In this document: positions 21,585 to 30,486 of the stretch, piece after piece
Layout: each line of letters opens with the position of its first letter
How positions within the stretch are numbered: the first letter of the stretch is position 1
Source of the DNA: JAWXCM01 sp034408745
GTDB lineage: Bacteria; Acidobacteriota; Terriglobia; Bryobacterales; Bryobacteraceae
Direction of reading: 5' to 3'
Assembly (NCBI GenBank): GCA_034408745.1
Contig: JAWXCM010000125.1
Location: 1-36,005, forward strand
Length of the DNA: 36,005 nucleotides
Program-made: the position numbers and the translations under genes
The notes under the pieces: model-generated
Told to the model about the DNA's origin: nothing
Database searches by the model: none
Seen by the model: only the letters and a program-made list of their open reading frames with translations

Positions 21585-22205
21585 ATGCAGCGGCATCCCC
21601 TTCGTGGATTGATCACGATATTCTTCTCTCCGGCAGAGACGTTTGTGCGCGCGGAGCGGCGTCCTGGCCTGATTCCGCTAATTGCATCGATGCTTTTGGC
21701 GCTGGCGCTGCACGTGATGATCGTCGAGGTGACGGGACCGGGTGGCAGTACGCTCGACCGGATCGCACGGCCAGCCGCAGGCGTACCGCTGACCGTGTGC
21801 GTGCTTGCCTGTGTGGCATACGGACTGCTTCGAGCGACTGGCGGTGTCACTACGTTCGCAGCCGTGCTGGGGGCGTTCGCCTGGTCGACATACGTGGTAA
21901 TGGTGGTGACCTTCATCGGGTCGGCCATCTACCTGACCGTCGTCAAAGACTTCAGCGGGGTGCAACCGCACGACATGCAGATGCTGAACGCTTCGATTTT
22001 CTTCGACCGGGTGACGACTCCTGGCTGGCTGCGTTCGGTTGCGGCAAGCGTCGATCTGGTGACCTACTGGTCGCTGTTCCTGCAGGTCACAGGGCTGCGG
22101 CGCCTGAGTGCGCAGGTGTCGATGGTGCAGGCTGCCAGCGTAGTGATTATTCTCTATTTCGTTGGAGTTCTAATTCGCGCCGCAGCGGCGATGATGGTCG
22201 GCTGA
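21585..22205 (+). CDS. YIP1-like integral membrane protein
   Basis: A 206-residue membrane protein. The N-terminus (GLITIFFSPAETFVRAERRPG) is typical of bacterial Yip1-domain proteins, whose short amphipathic IFFSP segment precedes the first helix. Five hydrophobic segments are visible: LIPLIASMLLALALHVMIVE, VPLTVCVLACVAYGLL, FAWSTYVVMVVTFIGSAIYL, VDLVTYWSLFLQV and AASVVIILYFVGVLI. It follows the LysR gene by 6 bp and is probably co-transcribed. No catalytic residues are recognised; the family is of unknown function in bacteria. Confidence 0.75.
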   Translation: MQRHPLRGLITIFFSPAETFVRAERRPGLIPLIASMLLALALHVMIVEVTGPGGSTLDRIARPAAGVPLTVCVLACVAYGLLRATGGVTTFAAVLGAFAWSTYVVMVVTFIGSAIYLTVVKDFSGVQPHDMQMLNASIFFDRVTTPGWLRSVAASVDLVTYWSLFLQVTGLRRLSAQVSMVQAASVVIILYFVGVLIRAAAAMMVG

Positions 22206-22213
22206 CGGTTCTG

Positions 22214-23455
22214 TTATCGCGGAGTGATCAACCCACCCAGCTTGTCGGCTTCTGCTCCGGCGACCCTTGGGAATCGTGTGGAGAAGGCCTCCATGTATTT
22301 CAGGCCCGTGCCCGTGTTGAAAATGACGATGCGCTCTTCCGGTTTCAGATAGCCGCTGGCAAGGAGCTGACGCACGGCGGCAACACAGGCTCCACCCTCC
22401 GGAGCCGCGAAAATGCCCTCAGTCTGCGCGCACTCCAAAGCACCGTCCAGCATGTCGGCGTCGCTGATGCCGATTGCCGTTCCGCCTGTCTCGCGCATGG
22501 CCCGGATCATGAGGGCGTCTCCGAGAGGTTTGGGTACTCGCAGTCCGCTGGCGACAGTAGCCGCGTTCTTGAAGAATTCGACGCGGTCCTTGCCGGCTTT
22601 CCAGGCCTCGACCACGGGCTGGCAGCCTTCCGCCTGAACCGCGATCATCTTCGGCCGCTTCGAGCCCGAAATGAGCCAGCCCATCGCTTCGAGTTCATCG
22701 AATGCCTTCCACATGCCGATCAGGCCTACGCCGCCTCCGGCCGGGTACAGGATGGCGTCGGGGAGGTCCCAGCCAAACTGCTCGGCAACCTCGTAGCCCA
22801 TCGTCTTCTTGCCCTCAATGCGGTAGGGCTCTTTCAGCGTGGAGATCTCGAACCAGCCTTCGGCGGCTTTGCGCTCGGCGACAATGCGGCCGCAGTCCGA
22901 GATGAGCCCGTCGACGAGTGTGACCTTTGCGCCGACCGCGCAGCACTCGACGAAATTGGAGTGCGGCACGTCCTGGGGCATGAAGACGTGGGATTCGATG
23001 CCGGCGGCGGCGGCGTAGGTGGCGCACGCTCCCCCTGCGTTTCCGGCCGACGGGATGGCGACGCTAGTGATGCCGAGTTCACGGCACATCGAGATCGCGC
23101 ATGCCAGGCCGCGGGCTTTGAACGACCCGGTCGGGTTGAGGCCTTCGTCCTTGACCCACAGGTGAGCCGCACCGAGGCGCTTACCAAGTTCCGGGGTGCG
23201 CAGCATAGGAGTCCAGCCCTCTCCGAGGGTGACTCGGTGGGCGGGATCGACGACGGGGAGCACGGGCGCGTATCGCCACATGTCTGAGGGAGCGGCGGCG
23301 CGGAGGCTGTCACGCGACCAGGTCTGGCGGGCGCGGTCGAGGTCGTAGCGGACAAGCAGCGGGCTGTTGCAGGCGGTGCACAGGTTGTGGGCCAGGCCGG
23401 CTTCAAAGCGCGTGGCGCACTGGCTGCACTCGAGGTGCGTAACGTTTGTCGTCAT
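22214..23455 (-). CDS. thrC: Threonine synthase
   Basis: A 413-residue PLP enzyme converting O-phosphohomoserine to threonine. The N-terminus has a zinc-ribbon-like Cys set (Cys10, Cys13, Cys26, Cys29), found in one threonine synthase class. The PLP lysine is Lys113 in NPTGSFKARG. Substrate and phosphate loops are IPSAGNAGGA and the glycine-rich YPAGGGVGLIG, with a closing FNTGTGLKY. It starts with ATG directly after the ThuA-like stop (TAA then ATG). Cysteate synthase and related enzymes share the fold, so the exact reaction is inferred from overall similarity. No other threonine-pathway gene is in the window. Confidence 0.87.
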   Translation of the reverse strand: MTTNVTHLECSQCATRFEAGLAHNLCTACNSPLLVRYDLDRARQTWSRDSLRAAAPSDMWRYAPVLPVVDPAHRVTLGEGWTPMLRTPELGKRLGAAHLWVKDEGLNPTGSFKARGLACAISMCRELGITSVAIPSAGNAGGACATYAAAAGIESHVFMPQDVPHSNFVECCAVGAKVTLVDGLISDCGRIVAERKAAEGWFEISTLKEPYRIEGKKTMGYEVAEQFGWDLPDAILYPAGGGVGLIGMWKAFDELEAMGWLISGSKRPKMIAVQAEGCQPVVEAWKAGKDRVEFFKNAATVASGLRVPKPLGDALMIRAMRETGGTAIGISDADMLDGALECAQTEGIFAAPEGGACVAAVRQLLASGYLKPEERIVIFNTGTGLKYMEAFSTRFPRVAGAEADKLGGLITPR

Positions 23456-24421
23456 TTAGTAGTCGGTGGGCTTGAGGCCCTTCGTGAATTTGTTAAAGCC
23501 GAACATGGTGGGCTGAAACTTCGCACCGGTGAGGTCGACGTTCAGTTTCGGGGTGATCTTCTTTTCGAGCCCAGTGGCCCACAGGGTCGCATTGACCATG
23601 AGTCGTCGGAATGCGGCGTCCTGGAAGTCCATCGCCGAGCCCATGGTGGTGGTGAAGACGCGGCCTTTGGGACCGCCTTCATAGCTGTAGGTGCGGGTCC
23701 AGGCGACGGGCATCATTGGGGTGTTCTTCGGACCCTCGAGTGGCGGGTCTGTGGGATTCATTCCCGTGAGCACCTGGCCGAGGAGAAGCACGTCGTTCTC
23801 AGGCGGGAACGGGAGCCGGACCGTGTAAACGTCGGTGGGTCCCCAGACGCTGGCGATCCCGGTGAGAATGCGGTGTTTCTCTTTGCCCGGGGCCGGGATG
23901 GCGCGTGTCGACTGCTTAGCGTGGGCACCGTGGTGACTGATCCAGGTCTCGCCGAGGAGCTGTCGCCCGAAGCCGCCGTCCCATTCCTTGCTGTTCGAGC
24001 TCCACTTCGCGTAAGTCAGGTTCTTTTTGAACATGAACGGGTGGGTGGCGGTGCGGATGGCGATGATCGGCTTGCCGGACTTAATGTAGCGCTCGATGTG
24101 GGCGGACTGATCGTCGGGGAGGTCGCGCCAGCGGGTCATCAGGATCATCAGGTCGGCTGTGGCGAGGGCCTCGAGACCGGGGATGTTGTCGTTCTGGTTG
24201 GGGTTTACGGTGCCGTCGGTGCGGTCGATGGCGAACAGCACAGTGGTTTTGAACCCATGGCGCTGGTTGAGGATGCGGGCGAGTTCGGGCAGCATCTGCT
24301 CCGAGCGATATTCTTCGTCGCCACTGACCAGGACGACGTGCTTTCCATTTCCCGGCCCCTTCGCATCGACGGCGGAGGGCAGCAGGACGGCTGCGAGGCA
24401 CAGCAACAGTACGGTTCTCAC
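23456..24421 (-). CDS. ThuA-like secreted protein
   Basis: A 321-residue protein with a ThuA (trehalose-utilisation) domain, a glutamine-amidotransferase-like fold. A signal peptide (VRTVLLLCLAAVLLPSAVDAKG) begins at GTG 24421, chosen because the in-frame ATG at 24481 would add a charged stretch before the signal and overlap the divergent gene's start. The domain includes HVVLVSGDEEYRSEQMLPEL, TADLMILMTRWRDLPDD, HIERYIKSGKPIIAIRTATHPF and PVAWTRTYSYEGGPKGRVF, and it ends with LMVNATLWATGLE. ThuA proteins are frequent in Planctomycetes and Acidobacteriota near sugar oxidoreductases. Its link to threonine synthase downstream is only positional. Confidence 0.8.
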   Translation of the reverse strand: MRTVLLLCLAAVLLPSAVDAKGPGNGKHVVLVSGDEEYRSEQMLPELARILNQRHGFKTTVLFAIDRTDGTVNPNQNDNIPGLEALATADLMILMTRWRDLPDDQSAHIERYIKSGKPIIAIRTATHPFMFKKNLTYAKWSSNSKEWDGGFGRQLLGETWISHHGAHAKQSTRAIPAPGKEKHRILTGIASVWGPTDVYTVRLPFPPENDVLLLGQVLTGMNPTDPPLEGPKNTPMMPVAWTRTYSYEGGPKGRVFTTTMGSAMDFQDAAFRRLMVNATLWATGLEKKITPKLNVDLTGAKFQPTMFGFNKFTKGLKPTDY

Positions 24422-24479
24422 GGCTTTGATTCTATCTTCAACGATTCCGTCGCGTGATGCGTCATGCTGAATAGAACGC

Positions 24480-25148
24480 ATGAAGTTTCTGCCCCTGCTA
24501 TTTCTGACACCCTCACTGTTTGCCGGCGAGTATGCCGTACTGCGGACTGGGTTTCGGATTCATGCGCTTCGGCATGAAGTGGCAGGGTCGGTGACGCGGA
24601 TCCACACGCCAAGCGGGACGATGGAGGTCCCTTCGACCGACGTATCGGCGTTTGAGGCCGAGGAGTACGTTGCTCCCCCGCCCCCACCTCCTGCACCTGT
24701 GGCAACCGTCGCACCTGCGCCTGTTCCGGTGATACTGACTCCTGCGGAACTGCTGGCGCGAGCTGCGGAAAAGCACGGGCTTCGACCCGAGTTTGTGGCC
24801 AGTGTCGCGAAGGCGGAATCGGCGATGCGTCAGGACGCGGTGTCGCCAAAAGGCGCGATCGGCCTGATGCAGCTTATGCCGGGAACGGCGCAGGAACTCG
24901 GGGTGAACCCGCACGATCCGGCGCAGAATGCGGAAGCTGGGGCTCGGTACCTGAAGCAACTCCTCGAAAAGTATGCCGGCTCCCCCGATCCGGTTCGCAT
25001 GGCGCTGGCGGCGTACAATGCAGGGCCTGGCGCGGTAGACCGATATGGCCGGATCCCCCCTTATGCCGAGACGCAGGTGTACGTGGAGCGCGTGCTTCGG
25101 AAATACCTTGCAGAGTTGAAGTCCGCATCGTCCCGCAGCGGCTCGTAA
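24480..25148 (+). CDS. Lytic transglycosylase (Slt-type)
   Basis: A 222-residue exported enzyme. The signal peptide is MKFLPLLFLTPSLFAG. A small N-terminal beta region (GFRIHALRHEVAG...GTMEVP) is followed by a proline/alanine-rich linker at about 65-86. The goose-lysozyme-like domain spans 90-210. The catalytic Glu113 lies in VAKAESAM, followed by SPKGAIGLMQLMPGTAQELG and LAAYNAGPGAVDRYG, the standard Slt motifs. It cleaves peptidoglycan to anhydromuropeptides in the periplasm. The ATG overlaps the possible ATG of the divergent ThuA-like gene, another reason to use the shorter start there. PhzF-like gene follows after 9 bp. Confidence 0.92.
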   Translation: MKFLPLLFLTPSLFAGEYAVLRTGFRIHALRHEVAGSVTRIHTPSGTMEVPSTDVSAFEAEEYVAPPPPPPAPVATVAPAPVPVILTPAELLARAAEKHGLRPEFVASVAKAESAMRQDAVSPKGAIGLMQLMPGTAQELGVNPHDPAQNAEAGARYLKQLLEKYAGSPDPVRMALAAYNAGPGAVDRYGRIPPYAETQVYVERVLRKYLAELKSASSRSGS

Positions 25149-25157
25149 AATAGCGGG

Positions 25158-25952
25158 ATGCCCCTCGACATACCGTTTTACTGGGTGGATGCGTTCGCTG
25201 GCCGTGTGTTTGCCGGGAATCCGGCCGCGATTTGTCCGCTGGACGCCTGGCTTCCGGACGCGACGATGCAATCGATTGCATTCGAGAACAATCTGGCGGA
25301 AACCGCGTTCTTCGTTCCCCTGGAAGACGGCCGTTTCCATCTGCGCTGGTTCACTCCGGCACTGGAGATCGAGCTTTGCGGACATGCCACGGTAGCGGCG
25401 GCCTGGGTGGTGATGAATCGCCTGCAGCCGGGTCTGCAGGAGGTGATGTTCGACTCGCGGTCGGGGAATCTGCCGGTTCGACGAGATGGGGAAATGTACG
25501 AGCTCGACTTCCCTTCCCGCCCGGCGCGGCGGGTGCCGTTGCCGGCAGGCCTGGTGCAGGCGCTTGGCGCTGAGCCCGAAGAGTGCTGGACCGGCGAGCG
25601 GGACTTCATGCTGGTGTACGACAGCGAGGCTCGGGTACGTTCCATCTCTCCGGATTTCGCGAAGCTGACGGCCGTGGACGCGTTCGCCGTGATTGTGACG
25701 GCTCCGGGCAATAATCACGATTTCGTGTCGCGATTTTTCGCCCCGCGGGCCGGGATCAATGAGGATCCGGTGACCGGGTCGGCACACTGCACGTTGACGC
25801 CGTACTGGTCGGGACGGCTGGGGAAGGACTCGCTGCGGGCGCGGCAGATTTCAGCGCGAGGCGGGGAGCTGGTTTGCACGCAGCGCGGGGACCGGGTGGG
25901 CATCGCGGGTGAAGCAACTCTCTATGCCACGGGGTCGTTCCACCTCCCGTAA
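25158..25952 (+). CDS. PhzF-family isomerase/epimerase
   Basis: A 264-residue protein of the PhzF / diaminopimelate-epimerase fold. The N-terminal lobe has YWVDAFAGRVFAGNPAAIC and the catalytic Glu48 in NNLAETAFF. The first domain continues with LRWFTPALEIELCGHATVAAAWV. The C-terminal lobe has RFFAPRAGINEDPVTGSAHCTL, also strongly conserved. PhzF catalyses a hydrogen shift in phenazine synthesis, but most homologues, like this one, lie outside phenazine clusters and have no known substrate. No phenazine genes are present nearby. Confidence 0.92.
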   Translation: MPLDIPFYWVDAFAGRVFAGNPAAICPLDAWLPDATMQSIAFENNLAETAFFVPLEDGRFHLRWFTPALEIELCGHATVAAAWVVMNRLQPGLQEVMFDSRSGNLPVRRDGEMYELDFPSRPARRVPLPAGLVQALGAEPEECWTGERDFMLVYDSEARVRSISPDFAKLTAVDAFAVIVTAPGNNHDFVSRFFAPRAGINEDPVTGSAHCTLTPYWSGRLGKDSLRARQISARGGELVCTQRGDRVGIAGEATLYATGSFHLP

Positions 25953-26096
25953 ACACGCTGACCGAGCCGGGCACGCTGTCCGCTGTATGGGACTGCGGGT
26001 TCTTGCAGGCGGCCCTGCTGCGAAAACGCCGGACCTGGAGGTCCATTCAGGATCGTTTCTGCAGCGTGACGCATCCGTTACGTGGGGATGTTTCGC

Positions 26097-26102
26097 TATG
26101 AT
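26097..26102 (+). promoter_or_regulatory. Possible -10 box TATGAT before the KGD-type gene
   Basis: TATGAT (5 of 6 matches to TATAAT) lies 55 bp before the start, in the 205-bp gap after the PhzF gene. No convincing -35 box is seen, so this is tentative. Confidence 0.3.
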
Positions 26103-26157
26103 AAAAGGAAGCGTCCTGGCCTTGCTGGCCAAAGTGTGCCCTCGAACGGATTTTCAA

Positions 26158-29100
26158 ATGCCCGAAAAGACAGACCCACAACCAGGCATCAACAGTTGGC
26201 TCGAAGAAGAGCTGTATCAGACCTGGCAACATGACCGGAAGTACGTGGATGATAGCTGGAAACAGGTCTTTGAAACGAACGGCCACACCACGGAAACGAA
26301 CGGCCACAGCACGGTCGCGCCCACGGCGCCGAACGGCTCGAATGGGCATGCTGCTCCCGCCGCTCCTTCCGGCGCGGCGTCGAAGCTGACAGCACCTCCA
26401 GTTCCGGTCGGACCGAATGACGAGCTGGTGCCGATGCGCGGCATTGCCGCCAAAATCGCCGAAAACATGGCGGTCAGCCTCACCATGCCGACCGCGACCT
26501 CGCAGCGGATGATCCCGGTGCGGGTGCTCGACGAAAACCGGCAGTTGATCAATGAGCAGCGGGCTTTGACGGGCAAGAGCAAGATCAGCTACACGCATCT
26601 TATCGGGTGGGCTCTGATTCGCGCGGTGGACGAGTACCGCCAGATGAACGACGCCTACACCGAACAGAATGGCGACCCGGTTCGCATCGTGCGCAAGGCG
26701 GTCAATTTCGGCCTCGCTGTTGATGTGAAGGGCAAGGACGGCAACTCGACGCTGATGGTGCCGAATATTAAGGGCGCCAATGCAATGAGCTTTACGCAGT
26801 TTCTGGCGGCGTTCGACGACGTTGTGGCGCGAGCCCGGACGGCGAAGCTGATGCCGAACGATTTTGCCGCCACCACGATCTCGCTCACCAACCCAGGAAC
26901 GGTGGGCACCTACGGGTCGGTGCCCCGCCTGATGTCGGGTCAGGGCGCCATTATCGCGACCGGCGCGATGGATTACCCGGCCGGATACAGCCAGGTTTCG
27001 CCGGAGATGCGCGCCAGCCTCGGCATCACCAAGGTCATGATGATGACCTGTACCTACGATCACCGGATCATCCAGGGAGCCCAATCGGGCCGGTTCCTGA
27101 CGCGGGTGCATGGGCTGCTGAACGGGGAGCTTGGGTTCTACGAGCGGATTTTCCAGGAGCTGGGGCTGTCGCTAAAACCGGTTCGCTGGGAGGAGCCGTT
27201 CGGAAGTTCGACCTCCGCACTTCCGGCCGTCGCTGCCCCGGCGGCGCTGCAACTGGGCGATCCGCTGAAGGAAGCCGCGGTGGCGCACCTGCTGAACGCC
27301 TACCGGGTTCGAGGGCATACGATCGCGAATCTGGACCCGCTGGGTTCGACGCGTCCGATGCACCCGGATCTGGATCCGTCGACGCACGGCCTCACCATGT
27401 GGGATCTGGACAGGCGCGTCATCTCGCAGGGCGGGAAGCTGCTGCGCGAGGTCCTGGAGGACCTGCGGCAGACCTACTCCGCCAGCATTGCGCCCGAGTA
27501 CATGTACATCCCGTTTCCAGATCAAAAGAACTGGATCCGCGACAGGATGGAATCGACGCGCAACCAGTGGCCGCTGGAAACCGGGACCCGCACGCGCATC
27601 CTCAGCCGGCTGCTGGAAGCCGAACATTTCGAGCAGTTTCTGGGCACGCGATTCATCGGGAAGAAGCGGTTCTCGGTGGAAGGCGGCGAGTCCGCCATGG
27701 TCGCGATGGACGAGATCCTGCAGCGCGCAGGCGCAGCCGGGGTCAACGACATAGTCATTGGCATGGCGCATCGCGGGCGGCTCAACATGCTGGCGAACAT
27801 TGTGGGCAAGCCTCTCCATCAACTTTTCGCCGAGTTCGAGGAAGCGGCTGATTCGTCGGCGAACCGCTACGGCACAGGCGACGTGAAGTATCACCTTGGC
27901 GCCGAGGCCGTCCGTAAGACGGAGTCGGGCAAGGAGGTTACCGTATCGGTAGCGTTCAATCCCAGCCACCTGGAAGCAGTCAATCCCGTGGTGGAAGGTA
28001 TCGCGAGAGCGAAGCAGGACAAGGCGGGTGACAAGGAACGGCGGAAGTCGATTCCAGTGCTGATTCACGGCGACGCGGCAATGGCCGGTCAGGGTGTGGT
28101 GTTTGAAACCCTGAACCTGTCGCAGTTGAAGGGCTACGCCACCGGTGGCACCATCCACGTGGTGATCAACAACCAGCTCGGATTCACGACGAATCCCGAC
28201 GAATCGCGGTCGGGCGCGTATGCCACCGATATCGCCAAGGCGATCGTCGCGCCGGTTTGGCACGTCAACGGGGACGATCCGGAAGCGGTGCTGCGCGTGA
28301 CGCAGCTGGCGTTCGATTTCCGGCAGCAGTTTGCGCGCGACGTCGTGATCGACGTGGTTTGTTATCGCAAGCACGGGCACAATGAGACCGACGATCCGAC
28401 GTACACGCAGCCACTGATGTACACGAAGATCAAGGCGCACCTCAGCGTTTACCAGCAGTATGCGCAGCGACTGGTTCGGGAGAAGGTGCTGACTCAGGCG
28501 GATGTCGACGCGAGGCGCAAGGACTACACCGCGAAGTTGTCGGAAGCCTACGACCTGATGAAGCGTAATGCCGAGGCTTACGAACTCCAGGAGACTCGCG
28601 ACGTGGTGGCAGAGCTCCCGCTGGGCGAGACGGCGATCACGCCCGACGAAGCCAGAGAACTGGTCACCCGGCTGACGGCAGTACCGGCCGATTTCCACCT
28701 GAATCCGAAGCTGAGCGGGTGGATGGACAAGCGCCGGGCCGTAACCGCCGGCGGCACCATGGACTGGGCGATGGGCGAAGCTCTCGCGTTTGCCAGCCTG
28801 GTAACCGAGGGTACGCCGGTCCGGCTCAGCGGTCAGGACGTGGGCCGCGGCACCTTCAGCCAGCGCCACATCGAGCTGTACGACGCCGACAACGGCCGCC
28901 AGCACATCACTATGCAGCACCTCTCAGAGGATCAGGCTCCCTTTGAAGTCTGGGATTCCAGCCTCAGCGAGTTCGCGGTGATGGGGTTCGAGTTCGGTAT
29001 CAGCCTGGCGTCACCCGAGACGCTTGTGATTTGGGAGGCGCAGTTTGGCGACTTCGTCAACGGCGCGCAGATCATCATCGACCAGTTCCTGTCCTCAGCC

Positions 29101-29856
29101 GAAACGAAGTGGGGCCAGCCTTCCGGCCTGGTGCTGCTGTTGCCTCACGGTTACGAGGGTCAGGGCCCTGAGCACTCCAGTGCCCGCATCGAACGCTTCC
29201 TTCAGTTGTGCGCCGAGAACAACATGATTGTCGGCAACTGCACGACTCCGGCGCAGTATTTCCATGCCCTTCGACGCCAGATGCGAGGCGGCGCGAACGG
29301 CACGCCGATCTGTAAGCCGCTGATTCTGTTCACGCCGAAGAGCCTGCTGCGAAGCGCGAAGGCGGTTTCGACGCTGGATGACGTGACGAATGGAAGCTTC
29401 AAGCCGGTGCTCGACGATCATTTGACGGGCGTGCCGGATCAGGTGGACCGAGTGCTGTTCTGTTCGGGCAAGGTGTACTACGATGTGCTGACATCGCGCG
29501 AGGTGCGCGGTGCGAAGAACGTGGCGATCGTCCGCATGGAGCAGATGTACCCGTTCCCGCAGCAGGAAGTGCAGGCGATTCTCAACAAGTATCCGGGGGC
29601 GAAGGAAGTTTACTGGGTGCAGGAAGAGCCGAAGAACATGGGTCCCTGGCGCTTCATGCTGGAGAATTTCCTGCCGTTGATGGAGACCAACCGAAGGGCG
29701 ATCCGGTATGCCGGGCGTCCCGAGTATGCCAGCCCGGCCGCGGGTACTATGAAGCGGCACGAGATGGAACAGACCGAACTGGTAAACGACGCCTTTGCGC
29801 CGCGGCCCGTGACCCGGGGTCCCCGGCGGCTTAAGATCGTGCAGAAGAAGAAGTAG
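26158..29856 (+). CDS. kgd: KGD-type 2-oxoglutarate decarboxylase/dehydrogenase E1 fused to E2 domain
   Basis: A 1232-residue TCA-cycle enzyme, matching mycobacterial KGD in length. Residues 1-40 (INSWLEEELYQTWQHDRKYVDDSWKQVF) are the E1o N-terminal helix that binds E3/E2 partners. A linker rich in Asn-Gly-His follows. The E2 acyltransferase domain (about 85-330) has MRGIAAKIAENM and the catalytic His302 in TYDHRIIQG. The thiamine-diphosphate E1 domain fills the rest: IGMAHRGRLNML, HGDAAMAGQGVVFETLN (cofactor motif near 637), KHGHNETDDP, and a transketolase-like C-terminus (LLLPHGYEGQGPEHSSARIERFL). No lipoyl domain is present, as in mycobacterial KGD, where it is supplied by another E2. ATG 26158 is chosen by family alignment; ATG 26098 is also in frame. 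Confidence 0.93.
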   Translation: MPEKTDPQPGINSWLEEELYQTWQHDRKYVDDSWKQVFETNGHTTETNGHSTVAPTAPNGSNGHAAPAAPSGAASKLTAPPVPVGPNDELVPMRGIAAKIAENMAVSLTMPTATSQRMIPVRVLDENRQLINEQRALTGKSKISYTHLIGWALIRAVDEYRQMNDAYTEQNGDPVRIVRKAVNFGLAVDVKGKDGNSTLMVPNIKGANAMSFTQFLAAFDDVVARARTAKLMPNDFAATTISLTNPGTVGTYGSVPRLMSGQGAIIATGAMDYPAGYSQVSPEMRASLGITKVMMMTCTYDHRIIQGAQSGRFLTRVHGLLNGELGFYERIFQELGLSLKPVRWEEPFGSSTSALPAVAAPAALQLGDPLKEAAVAHLLNAYRVRGHTIANLDPLGSTRPMHPDLDPSTHGLTMWDLDRRVISQGGKLLREVLEDLRQTYSASIAPEYMYIPFPDQKNWIRDRMESTRNQWPLETGTRTRILSRLLEAEHFEQFLGTRFIGKKRFSVEGGESAMVAMDEILQRAGAAGVNDIVIGMAHRGRLNMLANIVGKPLHQLFAEFEEAADSSANRYGTGDVKYHLGAEAVRKTESGKEVTVSVAFNPSHLEAVNPVVEGIARAKQDKAGDKERRKSIPVLIHGDAAMAGQGVVFETLNLSQLKGYATGGTIHVVINNQLGFTTNPDESRSGAYATDIAKAIVAPVWHVNGDDPEAVLRVTQLAFDFRQQFARDVVIDVVCYRKHGHNETDDPTYTQPLMYTKIKAHLSVYQQYAQRLVREKVLTQADVDARRKDYTAKLSEAYDLMKRNAEAYELQETRDVVAELPLGETAITPDEARELVTRLTAVPADFHLNPKLSGWMDKRRAVTAGGTMDWAMGEALAFASLVTEGTPVRLSGQDVGRGTFSQRHIELYDADNGRQHITMQHLSEDQAPFEVWDSSLSEFAVMGFEFGISLASPETLVIWEAQFGDFVNGAQIIIDQFLSSAETKWGQPSGLVLLLPHGYEGQGPEHSSARIERFLQLCAENNMIVGNCTTPAQYFHALRRQMRGGANGTPICKPLILFTPKSLLRSAKAVSTLDDVTNGSFKPVLDDHLTGVPDQVDRVLFCSGKVYYDVLTSREVRGAKNVAIVRMEQMYPFPQQEVQAILNKYPGAKEVYWVQEEPKNMGPWRFMLENFLPLMETNRRAIRYAGRPEYASPAAGTMKRHEMEQTELVNDAFAPRPVTRGPRRLKIVQKKK
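26272..26313 (+). repeat. 21-bp tandem duplication encoding an NGH-rich linker
   Basis: Two adjacent 21-bp units starting GAAACGAACGGCCACA differ at one base. They encode ETNGHTT/ETNGHST in the flexible linker between the E1 N-terminal helix and the E2 domain; a third NGH occurs nearby. This is probably a recent replication-slippage expansion in a length-tolerant linker. Confidence 0.8.
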
Positions 29857-29877
29857 CCAGCGGGGGCGCTTCTTCTT
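29845..29877. terminator. Hairpin between KGD-type and EVE genes
   Basis: AAGAAGAAG at 29845-29853 pairs with CTTCTTCTT at 29869-29877 around a 15-nt loop; it spans the KGD stop and ends exactly at the convergent EVE stop. The stem is purine/pyrimidine-biased and its T-rich arm could act as the U-tract, so it may serve both genes. Confidence 0.4.
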
Positions 29878-30291
29878 TCAAATCTTCGCGTTCGGATGCT
29901 TTTTCCGCAGCCATTTCACGAACGCGTCCGGAACCGCCATGGTGGACAGGCGGCTTTGCCGGACCAGCGCAAAATCCGTGAACAAACCCGACTCTTTCAC
30001 TTCTGCCAGCGAGGTGGGTGGTTCGAGGTGTGCCAGGTATTTAAGATCGATGACCGCGGATTTTTCGTCTTTCGGATCGGGACGGGACTCACTCAGCACT
30101 TCGGCCAGGCCCACGACGGAGGACATTCCGGTGCTGTGGTAGATAAAGACGCGGTCACCGGGTTGCATCGCCCGGATTGCCTGAAGAGCCTGGGGATTTC
30201 GAACTCCGTCCCAGGTAGTCTGCCGATCCTGCTTCAAATGGTCGATGGAATACACGGATGGTTCGGTCTTGGCGAGAAAATAGGCGGGCAT
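29878..30291 (-). CDS. EVE-domain protein
   Basis: A 137-residue protein formed by one EVE domain (PUA-like fold). It shows YFLAKTEPSVYSIDHL, the motif TTWDGVRNPQALQAIR, GDRVFIYHSTG and SSVVGLAEV. EVE domains read modified bases such as 5-methylcytosine and often sit near modification-dependent restriction systems; alone they are widespread housekeeping-like proteins. ATG 30291 is used, with GGAGAG 8 bp upstream; the longer open frame to 30345 adds nothing family-like. It is divergent from the exopolysaccharide operon and convergent with the KGD-type gene. Confidence 0.9.
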   Translation of the reverse strand: MPAYFLAKTEPSVYSIDHLKQDRQTTWDGVRNPQALQAIRAMQPGDRVFIYHSTGMSSVVGLAEVLSESRPDPKDEKSAVIDLKYLAHLEPPTSLAEVKESGLFTDFALVRQSRLSTMAVPDAFVKWLRKKHPNAKI

Positions 30292-30380
30292 TTCGCACTC
30301 TCTCCGGTGACAGGGTGTAAGCGGTCCAGAACATGAATGTAACAAAATGATCCGACCAGGCGCATAGAGCCTAACAATTT

Positions 30381-30393
30381 ATTGCGTTACAAT
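30381..30393 (+). promoter_or_regulatory. ATTG-CGTTA-CAAT dyad with -10-like TACAAT before the EPS operon
   Basis: TACAAT at 30388-30393 resembles a -10 box, 94 bp before the first EPS gene. The 13-bp dyad around it is the reverse complement, with one mismatch, of ATTGTAATGCAAT at 1882-1894 before the response regulator. It may be a shared regulator site or just similar promoter elements. Confidence 0.35.
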
Positions 30394-30486
30394 AGGACAG
30401 TTTCGCCTCGGCTCCGGTCGAGGCTACGATTTCCGCGCTCTTGCGGCGATGTTTCAAAGCGCCCGGAGTCGTGTACAGGAGAGATG

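Noticed and set aside
21797..23287. 496-codon plus-strand frame across the YIP1-like and threonine synthase genes
   Set aside because: Overlaps two genes with clear family motifs; composition typical of a shadow frame.
27172..28920. 582-codon minus-strand open frame inside the KGD-type gene
   Set aside because: Shadow ORF; no recognisable domain and lies wholly opposite the E1 domain.
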